27,655 nt of DNA from Apostichopus parvimensis (lineage: Eukaryota; Echinodermata; Holothuroidea; Aspidochirotida; Stichopodidae), in contig KN886638.1 in NCBI GenBank assembly GCA_000934455.1, forward strand, positions 1 to 27,655. The letters are read 5' to 3'. The translations under genes and the position numbers were made by a program. The notes below the pieces were generated by a model, which searched no databases, was not told the DNA's origin, and saw only the letters and a program-made list of their open reading frames with translations. Positions 20,536 through 27,655 of the stretch are shown here, piece by piece; positions within the stretch are counted from its first letter, which is position 1, and each line of letters starts with the position of its first letter.

Positions 20536-21838
20536 CTGCAAGATGAGAGCATTAACAGACATGTCTATTTACATAACATAATTAATGGAAATATTCTAAC
20601 ACTGAGATAACTCCACCGAAAAATATGAATTTACATCTTAATGCGACCAAACTTCATCACACCTAACCTGTATGCACATACAGGAGCAAGTTATTTTTGC
20701 AGAAGGCTGAACAGTAAGTACACGTTTATTTTATAACCTTTTCTTTGAGTGTAAGGGGGGAGGTGGGGGTACTCATATTTGTCAAATACTTTTCTATTTG
20801 CTTAGCACCAATGATAACAAACAATTTTTACTGCAACTTAACTATAAAGTTACTGAGATCTGCTCACATCCAGGAGACTCAAATCTGAGCTCAACACAAA
20901 ATTTGCTTCATACAATGTTAAAACAATAAATATGGCAATCATGAAATATACATATGTAACAACTTTGTAGTAAGTAAATATCAAAGGGACTTGGCATGTA
21001 AAACAGAAATATTTTGTTCCACAAATAACATGGTTCTTGAAAATTGTTATGTGATATTGGAACCATAAACTATAGCAGATGTATCTTTCAAATTGTTGTG
21101 AGCTTTGATTTCACAAATGTTCTCCTAAAGTTGTATAAAATTGATACATATGCTAAAAGAAGATGTTTTCTTACTATTGGTTTATACTTCTACCTGCATT
21201 GTGATATCTCAGTCAATGGTTTGCTGTACTTAATATCAAACATGATCTTAGATTTGATAAGATAAACATTTTTTAAAAACACTCAAATTGATTGATACTG
21301 TACTCTGAAATGAGTCTGAGCTTGATCTATAAATGAGGCATTCACAATCAACTTTGATATTCATCCAAGTTTCCCTTTGAGATAACATTTCTCCAGCAAG
21401 GCATTGCACATATTCCCTCACACACATGTACATAGATGCCTACAGCATATAATTAAACACGGTTACGATTTACATTAAAACCAAAATCAGTTACCAAACA
21501 TTTGAAGAAATTGCTGGTTGGAACTTGCTTCCTAAGTTTGGACGGTACAAATTAATTTCAGAGTGATACATGAAGCATTCTACCTTTTATCATGTTGGAT
21601 AAAAATGTAACAGGAGAAAGATCTTTATGCAACGTATCATTGATTCCAAACTGGTGGACCAGCTATACACTATTGGGACAGGATTATTAATTTTTGTACT
21701 GTTTGCCTCTTGGGCAGTATTTCCATTTTCAGGCATAAAATTTGGACCTTAATATATCATAGTAATACTAAAGTTAATCTTGGAAATTTTCTTTTAGTGA
21801 TACTGAATACTTATAATGGATTTAATGATACTAACTAC
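20536..21838 (-). other. Intron between short EGF and Calx-beta 2 exons
   Basis: A 1.3-kb intron, AT-rich, with a ggggggaggtggggg run near 20755-20770 and a diverged repeat unit ending at about 21480. No further exon is supported; the frame at 21044-21265 has no recognisable domain. Confidence 0.7.
21330..21480. repeat. Diverged terminal unit of the ~140-bp repeat family
   Basis: ttcatccaagtttccctttgag, ataacatttctccagcaagg, cacacacatgta and ggttacgatttacattaaaa recall the end of the array at 13740-13880 (cttgagatatcg ... cacacac ... ggttacgatattcatcgaaa). It supports a defined right end for the family. Confidence 0.5.
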
Positions 21839-21931
21839 TCTGACATGAGAGACCGAAAAATCCTTGATTGCAGGAACATAAATCATCATCATTACAGGTA
21901 CCTCCATTCTGACAGGGCTCCATGAGACAAC
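21839..21931 (-). CDS. Exon: short EGF-like domain
   Basis: This is a 93-bp, 31-residue exon, phase 1-1, with acceptor tctcccaatag and donor gtagtt (weak). The peptide is a compact EGF module: C-'LMEP'-C-'QNGGT'-C-'NDDDL'-C-S-C-'NQGFFGLS'-C-Q. The six cysteines follow EGF spacing, and the Gly-Phe-(Phe/Tyr)-Gly motif before the last Cys is typical. The C3-C4 loop is only five residues and very acidic, much shorter than the loops in the EGF exons at 6.8-8.1 kb. There is no Asp/Asn-Glu calcium-binding signature in front of the first Cys. It joins the next exon (20416-20535) through an ACA Thr codon. The reading frame is too short to stand out without the splice context. Confidence 0.7.
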
Positions 21932-23025
21932 CTATTGGGAGAATAATACATCATATGGATTCAATTAAAACATATGTCAAAATGCATTAGAATGCACAGT
22001 ATATTCTATATAGATCTTAGTTATAAACCAGAATGATGTTGCACTTCAACAAATATCTACAAGAAAGATATTTTTTGTCAATTCCACATTTACTTCCTTT
22101 GACATTTTGATTTGTTTATATGCTCAATGCAGTTTCTATAGACAACGTTTTCTCCCTCCTCTGATGGCTTTCTTCTAATGATTCAAGTACTGATAACAGG
22201 ATAATATATGCCTAGTGTGTATGTGCATCTGAATGTTCCAAAAATATGACAGTAAAAACAAGAAACAATAGTTTTAACATTCCAATCATTTTCTGTTCCA
22301 TATTTTAACATTTTATCCACACAGGCTTTTTGCAGTAGCTGAACACATTGCTAACATTTTTAAAATTTCTTTTCTTAATGATATTTCATAGAGGAGTGAC
22401 TTTCTCAGTACAAGTGAAGTAGCGGATTTGCAAGCTTTTAGCATATATTACGGACACAATGAATTATTTCTTTCCTGGAAATATACAAAAATTGATTCTG
22501 TGAAATAAATTAAGGGCAAATAATAAATTTTGTTTATGGTTTAATTGCCAATTTGCCAATAACTTAAAGGCACGCTTAATCAACTAGTTAGGACAGAATA
22601 TTGCAAATCAGTGTCTATAACATCTTCAATAATTTCAAAATAAAATACTGAAGCAAGTAAGTAAACCTGCTTCAGTGAGTCCCATACTGACAGTATTAGT
22701 ATCTCACTAAATTTCAGACATTGTAAAGCCCATTACATTTTCATTGAGTCCTAGCTGATTAAAATGATAAAGCCCTAGCTGAACAGTGACAGTTTGTAAA
22801 ACCTTTGTGACAAGTACTGAAAACAAACTACAACAATGTAAGAATTTGGGAAAGTAATAAGTTGAAAGTTTATGTGAAGTTAATGAAAATTCATGTTAAT
22901 CTGCATACTGAGTAACACATACTTGCAATTGATATGATGAAACTATTACATCATACTGTTTTAACATTCATTCGTAGACAAATGCAAAGATGTATTTGAA
23001 AAACAATAAATGTTGTACAATAAAT
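21932..23025 (-). other. Intron between the two upstream EGF exons
   Basis: About 1.1 kb, AT-rich, with no identified repeat. Its 5' end is uncertain because the donor of the EGF exon near 23.03 kb is not clear. A good gtatgt site at about 22920 is out of reach because of the in-frame TAA at 22961-22963. Confidence 0.55.
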
Positions 23026-23133
23026 TTGTACAAAATGGTTCAACAAATCCAGCTGGACAAGTGCATGGGTTCTGTAATACAGATGGATGACAAGTTCCAC
23101 CATTAAAGCATGGACGATCAAGACCGCAATTAA
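23026..23133 (-). CDS. Exon: EGF-like domain with unclear donor site
   Basis: The acceptor is cttcgtacag and the exon opens with TT completing a Val codon from the Calx-beta exon. The peptide has all six EGF cysteines in order: C-(5)-C-'FNGGT'-C-(8)-C-T-C-'PAGFVEPF'-C. The sister EGF exons end two codons after the sixth Cys with a GT donor. Here the equivalent position reads AT, not GT. The frame stays open past it to a TAA at 22961-22963. Candidate in-frame donors are gtacaa right at the last Cys, which would remove it (exon 23032-23133), and a weak gttttt (exon 23005-23133). The 3' limit given is by homology to the sister exons. It may be a decayed exon, an alternative terminal exon, or use a non-consensus donor. 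Confidence 0.6.
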
Positions 23134-25315
23134 CTGTACGAAGAGAAGCAATAGCATTCACTTACATTAATATGTTGAAAAGATAACAGTAAACTTGATT
23201 AATGGCACTCTCTCTTGATCTAATGATATCAGGATAATGGTGTTTGCATAGTAGTGAAGGAGGAATTATTCTGTCAAAATATTTTTACCCTGCCAAATTA
23301 TACCATTATTTAGCTACTTTTTCCTTTAATTTGTGATTTGTGAATTTTGTGACCAAGGCATGCTGTATGTGTTATAAGTTTCTTTACATCAGCAGAGTAT
23401 TCTTCATAACTCCTGCAACTGCATGATACAATGTTCCATTTGAATGCTTTTTTCTCCCATATCATGAGAATCATCACTGACTGCAATGTCATGGATATTT
23501 CAATGTCAGTAACACTTTATCTATCTGGTATTAATTTTTTCACCTCTTTCTTATTCTGTGACATGATATGTTAAGGTTAACTGGAGGCACAAAGTCATAT
23601 TTTAATACAGGCCATTAGAAGAAAGCACAGCTATCTGACAGTGTGTATATTGTATGCTATATAACAACATTTAATTCTTGAGAAGTGACCGTTTAATCAG
23701 CTGAGGTTAATCAATTAAAATGTCTGCACTATATATTCTAATACACAAACAATAAAGTCAGGTTTTTCAGCTGCAATCAAAATTAAATGGATAAAACATT
23801 TAGTATTCTATGGCATCATCTGATATGTTTCCATAGTGCTACAAATTAGGATGTGAAACTGTTTACCGTATAATATGTATTACTAATCATCTATCTATAG
23901 AAGAAGTTTCCATTCTGTCGCATAATATTTGTTTGATGTTAAATTGGTGTATAGTATGATAATGCATGACTAGTTAATATGTAACTTTCTGTGAAGTAAG
24001 CAAAAAGTCTGTCAAATGTCCTATTAAAAATTGCTTAAAAAGAAGTTTTGCAATACTTTACAGTAAAGTATGTTTATGTAATAAGTCCAAAGTAAATATC
24101 CAATGCCGAAACTGTGAAGGTAACTGGAAGACTTGTTCATTGCTAAGTACAACAAGATGCTTGTCATGTGAATTACAATATAAATGAACTTACTCAATGT
24201 CTTGGTTGCATTTATGTGTGAGCCATGAATGAAGTTTATGTTTGTAGATGTACAAAATCACAAGTTAGGTTTAAACTGTCTGCCTGCTACAAATTGGGGA
24301 TATTCAGGTGACGTTACAAAAAATCAGAGGATAATTCCGATGACACTTTTTATTGGGGATGGTACATGAAATCTCTGGACTGTCCGCAGGAATCATCTGG
24401 TCACCTTAATACCCAAATGGCACCTTTAAATTCTGTGACTTTTCCTAATTTCCTGACAGTGTGGGAACCATGCATGTAAATAGGTATGTTTTTGCTTTAT
24501 ACTTTAAGCATCACTTATTCCCATCCTTGCACATATCATTCTGCATCTTACAAGTTGATTAGTTGATTTTGTGTTAATAGTACATATGTTAGCTATTCTA
24601 GCTATATTTCCTCTTTTTGCTCTGTAGGATAGACAACAAATTAAGATGGCAGCAAAAGCAAACAAAAATTGTGGAGTGTTATCATTAACATTCAATACCT
24701 TTAAAGTTATTAGGAACAGATTACGTTTCCAGTACATTTTGACTGAGTTCATTTATGGGTGTATGAATATACTGTTAGATTACAAGTCAATTTATCATGC
24801 AGCTTCAAGTCCATAATGTTGAACCTAATTAGCATCTACTCATTATAATCCTAGGTACTTCAACATATATTTGATACACCAGGAACACATAAACTGTGGA
24901 CCCTGATCACTTCCAACTATCAAAAATATATCACATGCAAGCACATTTACTATCTCATTTTGACTTCTCAACAATTTAACTTTTTCTAGTTTCATGAAGT
25001 CTGTGAGCCAGCTCTCATGATCTTCCCTTAAATGAATGCTAGCACCATGTGCACAACATCTTATCACAGGTTTTAAACATGGTACTCACAGTTATATTAC
25101 CATAGCACGGCTTGAGTAAGTGAGAGAATTACTCCTCCCAGCAATATAGACAAACCATTGATAGCTAGACCAGTAACTTGTTTTTAATGCTGTGGCGAGA
25201 ATTAATTTGTTCATAATCTATGGCATGTATAGTATTTTCAAGGTTCATTATCAGAGAAGATGACCATTACTTGGTTTGCTTGTATTAAGGAATGATTTTT
25301 TTACTTTATACTTAC
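23134..25315 (-). other. Intron between Calx-beta 1 and first EGF exon
   Basis: A 2.2-kb intron. The only item of interest is a weak integrase-like frame at 24843-25067. The rest is AT-rich sequence without recognisable features. Confidence 0.7.
24843..25067 (-). pseudogene. Possible retroelement integrase core remnant
   Basis: The 74-codon frame contains 'IVGSDQGPQF', which matches the second catalytic-aspartate motif of retroelement integrases (S-D-x-G-x-Q-F), followed by 'IKYMLKYLGL', similar to the helix and 'LGI' that follow it in Ty3/gypsy and BEL elements. Upstream, 'NEIVNVLACDIF' could be the preceding helix. The catalytic Glu region is absent, the first Asp block is not seen, and no protease, reverse transcriptase or LTR was found nearby. 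If real, this is a short decayed piece. A chance motif is quite possible. Confidence 0.3.
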
Positions 25316-25582
25316 CAGGATCATCATCTCTAATAAAAATGGTGGTTTGGCTACGAGCAAACACAAAATGGACCATTGATGATGATGGTTGTGGATCATA
25401 CAAGTTCAAAGAAAAGAATTTACTCGTTATTTCTTGGGTCAAATCAGATATAATAAAGACATTCACAGGATTGCAGGTCTGTCCAGCACTAATCATGACA
25501 TCTTGAGGAGCGTCCATTGGAATGTTCACAAAGTCAACGTCTGGCAATGCTGAGCTTGCTCCTGAGATTGCTGCTGTGTACA
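25316..25582 (-). CDS. Exon: C-terminal half of Calx-beta domain 1
   Basis: This 267-bp exon encodes 89 residues, phase 1-1. The acceptor is ctgtacag and the donor is a near-consensus gtaagt. The peptide follows the Calx-beta pattern: a 'PDVDFVNIP' segment equivalent to the family 'DYtpv' motif, 'ISAGQTC' before the strand 'PVNVFIISD' (family: pGetsktitVtiidD), an acidic-to-polar stretch 'TQEITSKFFSLNL' (family: EgdEtFtvtL), and a closing 'TIFIRDDDPG' (family: vtIlDdd). Several acidic ligands of the family consensus are replaced here, so calcium affinity may be reduced. The Cys in 'GQTC' matches the Cys in the N-half 'VCRQPS' and could form a domain-internal disulfide. The next exon joins through a GTT Val codon to begin an EGF module. 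Confidence 0.8.
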
Positions 25583-25901
25583 CTGTACAGAGAAGATTCA
25601 TGCACAGCACATTAATTAAGTAATCAATCAATGTATAGGGAGCTATTGAGTTGGGGTTTTTAATCTTCAGTTGCAAGGTTTCACTTGTGCAAGCCTCAAT
25701 ATTACAACCAGTGCTCTTTTCATGCAATAGAATGCTGTCAGATGGTAACTAGTTTACACAGAGTAAAGGATAAATATAAAGACTTTTACCTCCATTCCTC
25801 AGGTCACGTAAAGTTGGTTGTAGCAACTAATAATATCTGATACCATTACTAAGATACCTGGTATTGATCAGTTAAGTCAATACAGGCTGCTCCAGGGAAA
25901 A

Positions 25902-25932
25902 GGAGTGCTTTTACACTAGATCCGAATCAGAC
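25902..25932. repeat. MITE left terminal inverted repeat
   Basis: Pairs with 26411-26441; see the element entry. It is identical over gtgcttttacactagatccg. Confidence 0.85.
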
Positions 25933-26410
25933 GTCGATATCAGGATTTGAACCTGACGTTGAGATCACGGCTGTAGTGATCAAAAGGTTCAGATCTGAAT
26001 CTGATTGTCCTATTTTGATGCTGGCAGAAATCAGGATCTGATCCGGACTTCGAGATCAATTTTGCAATGTAAACACTCCTGCATCAACAGTGACCCAAGA
26101 TATCGGGTAACCGTATTATGTCACATTCATTCTTGTGTGAAATTCCAGTCCTGTATCATGCATGGGCTAATTCCTACATAGATTGAGTGGGTGTGGGCAT
26201 AGCGAAGTATTGTCACCCTAAGGCTATGCAACCATGACAACGAAAGTTTTTTGAGTATACGTACAATGTGATCCGCGGCTGCGCATGACACATTTCCTTT
26301 TTTTTACCAACATCCGGATAAAAGCTGCAGAGGATCACAGTACAACTCAAGTTTAAATGCGCATGGATCAATGCATACGTTTATCCCATGAAGAGGTGAT
26401 AACATCAGGG

Positions 26411-26441
26411 GATCTGATCCGGATCTAGTGTAAAAGCACCC
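26411..26441. repeat. MITE right terminal inverted repeat
   Basis: Reverse-complement partner of 25902-25932 with a single internal mismatch. Confidence 0.85.
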
Positions 26442-26737
26442 TAAGTCTTCTAGTATCGCATTGCAAAATGCCATAAAAAATGGTCAAATTGCTATATAGA
26501 TGCAAACATATAGCAGTTATTTACACAGAGATCATGTAGTATTTTATAAGAATGTAACTCAGGGACTTCAAAACTGCTACACAAAAGTTGAACACTATAT
26601 TATTCCCTGTGCTGTTGTCAGTTCTTTATTTAACCTGTAAACATATAAAGAATGATTCATTTCTAATGATAAGGTATCTGATATTACCTATTTTACCTGT
26701 ATAAAACTGACATACTATTTCTCTCAAGTAGAAGAGA

Positions 26738-26754
26738 TATTATTATTATTATTT
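26738..26754. repeat. ATT trinucleotide run
   Basis: tattattattattattt, a short microsatellite in the Calx-beta 1 intron. Confidence 0.85.
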
Positions 26755-27258
26755 TAGATATGGTCCAAGGTACAGTTGACAATTAAAGAAAGATGAAAAC
26801 CACACCCCCCCCCCCTCCATTTTACCCCTCTCATACCTGTCAAGCTGCATGTGATCAATACAGTACACAGTAATTAAAGAGGCCGTCAACAAACAGTTTG
26901 ATAAAAAAAAAATTGGAAGACCACAAATGATAAGACTCAGCAGCTAAATGCAACAAATAAATTGAAACATCCCAACATTAGAATAGCCTGACCAACAGGG
27001 CTATCCAATTTGCATATTTCAATTCAACAACTTGTTATAGTGAGGTTATTATCTCTTGCCTGTAGGTTTTATTCACCCTTGCCTTGAGATGATATAAGTT
27101 ACTTTCATATTTTCTTCATTGTCAATATGTTTGCACCCATGAGAAGTCTAGTCAAACCATTCTATGTACTTTTCTGTTTTTGCCAAATAAAATCACAATG
27201 CATTCACAAAACTTACAACACTTTGATATTATAAAACTAAAGAAAAATAAGCCCAAAC

Positions 27259-27375
27259 CTGTAAGGGTTACTTCTTCTGAAGATGGTTGTCGACAGACTT
27301 GAATGGTAACTCCTTTTTGTCCAACATGTCCTTCAGTTACTGTTATAAACCCAGGACTCAGATATGCAGCAATGG
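27259..27375 (-). CDS. Exon: N-terminal half of Calx-beta domain 1
   Basis: This 117-bp exon encodes 39 residues. The acceptor is a pyrimidine-rich tract ending TTTAG and the donor is gtttgg. The peptide carries the typical Calx-beta opening, a 'VTEGHVGQKGV' turn followed by a beta strand ending 'VCRQPS', then 'EEVTLT'. It joins the exon at 25316-25582 through a GTG (Val) split codon to give 'TLTVYTA', the expected middle strand of the fold. Calx-beta domains are beta-sandwich modules of about 100-120 residues, first described in Na/Ca exchangers and integrin beta-4 and common in large extracellular proteins. The exon is about 38% identical by eye to the equivalent exon at 20416-20535, including the unusual Cys. 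Calcium binding cannot be judged from this half alone. Confidence 0.75.
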
Positions 27376-27655
27376 CTAAAGGTGTTAAATATTATAAAAC
27401 TTACTGGTTTATATATTTACGAGTGACCCGCTTACCTGTCTCCCCACAACCTTAGCACCGCATTCTACCGTGTCTAGTATGCCCTGGTAATCTTTTAACA
27501 CTGTGCACCCTCACTGACCTTCAGTGACCTAATCCTACATATGAGACCACTTTCTTACTAAAGTGGCCCCTGACGCGACCTCGGGGGGGTGGCGGGTAAC
27601 ACCCGCCACCCGCCGAGCTCGCCGAGAAGGAAGAAAAATTCTTATACACTAACAA
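27376..27655 (-). other. Intron sequence upstream of the first exon seen
   Basis: The sequence 5' of the Calx-beta 1 N-half exon. It becomes GC-rich at the window edge (27571-27630) with a perfect hairpin. No exon was found here. Confidence 0.65.
27587..27611. repeat. Perfect 11-bp inverted repeat (hairpin)
   Basis: gggtggcgggt, loop aac, acccgccaccc. The stem is 9 of 11 GC pairs and lies in a CG-rich patch followed by cgccgagctcgccgag. It is probably part of a transposable element that continues past the window edge. Confidence 0.8.

Larger units (their letters stand above)
25902..26441. mobile_element. MITE with 27-bp terminal inverted repeats
   Basis: The left end contains gtgcttttacactagatccg followed by aatcaga, and the right end, reverse-complemented, reads the same with one G for A, so 26 of 27 bases match. 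The element is about 540 bp and has no coding frame. Internal sequences are rich in gatc-containing palindromes (gatctgatccggatc). The outermost two or three bases and the target duplication are not resolved: TAA follows the right end and AAA/AAG precedes the left. A PIF/Harbinger (3-bp TWA) or another cut-and-paste origin is possible. Confidence 0.8.
25583..27258 (-). other. Intron splitting Calx-beta domain 1
   Basis: A 1.7-kb intron at the same position within the domain as the 8.1-kb intron in Calx-beta 2. It contains a MITE at 25902-26441, an ATT run at 26738-26754 and an 11-base C run at 26805-26815. The rest shows nothing recognisable. Confidence 0.8.

Noticed and set aside
24504-24752. 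Cadherin-like 'VNDNTPQF' motif on the minus strand
   Set aside because: Only about twelve residues fit a cadherin repeat end; the surrounding frame has no cadherin strands, and the splice context does not fit the main gene. Probably chance.

Overview
The window reads as animal nuclear DNA: AT-rich, mostly non-coding, with short exons bounded by GT/AG splice sites and introns full of transposon remnants. The combination of extracellular Calx-beta, HYR and EGF modules with these repeat types suggests a marine deuterostome, most likely an echinoderm, perhaps a sea cucumber. That placement is inference; no species-specific marker was recognised.

One partial gene runs on the minus strand through the whole window, with neither its start nor its stop codon inside. 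Reading 27.4 kb down to 0.1 kb, eleven exons were found: Calx-beta 1 N-half (27259-27375), Calx-beta 1 C-half (25316-25582), EGF (23026-23133, donor end unclear), EGF (21839-21931), Calx-beta 2 N-half (20416-20535), Calx-beta 2 C-half (12111-12335), HYR (10154-10399), EGF interrupted by a transposon (7117-8083), EGF (6795-6911), an 8-cysteine module (3966-4088) and an Ig-like exon (90-380). Every intact exon is a multiple of three and has phase 1 at both ends, and the junction codons join in frame. The product is therefore a large, mosaic, extracellular or membrane-anchored protein of the adhesion or receptor type. Its N-terminus, any membrane anchor and any cytoplasmic domain lie outside the window.

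The clearest unusual event is an 842-bp hAT-like non-autonomous element inserted inside the first of two nearly identical EGF exons. It leaves a 7-8 bp target-site duplication and adds an in-frame stop. Removing it gives back exactly 117 bp, the length of the sister exon. Because the exon is symmetric, skipping it would keep the frame.

The introns hold a LINE 3' end (about 6260-6703), a tRNA-derived SINE (about 4941-5165), a hammerhead-like motif typical of Penelope-like elements (9546-9584), and a 540-bp MITE with 27-bp terminal repeats (25902-26441). They also hold hAT-type termini at 18.4-18.75 kb, a roughly 140-bp tandem repeat family, two further dispersed repeat families, and a weak integrase remnant. 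An 8.1-kb intron (12336-20415) contains a CpG-richer patch at about 15.4-16.1 kb with a minus-strand Myb/SANT-like reading frame. That patch may be a nested gene or the remains of a Harbinger-type element.
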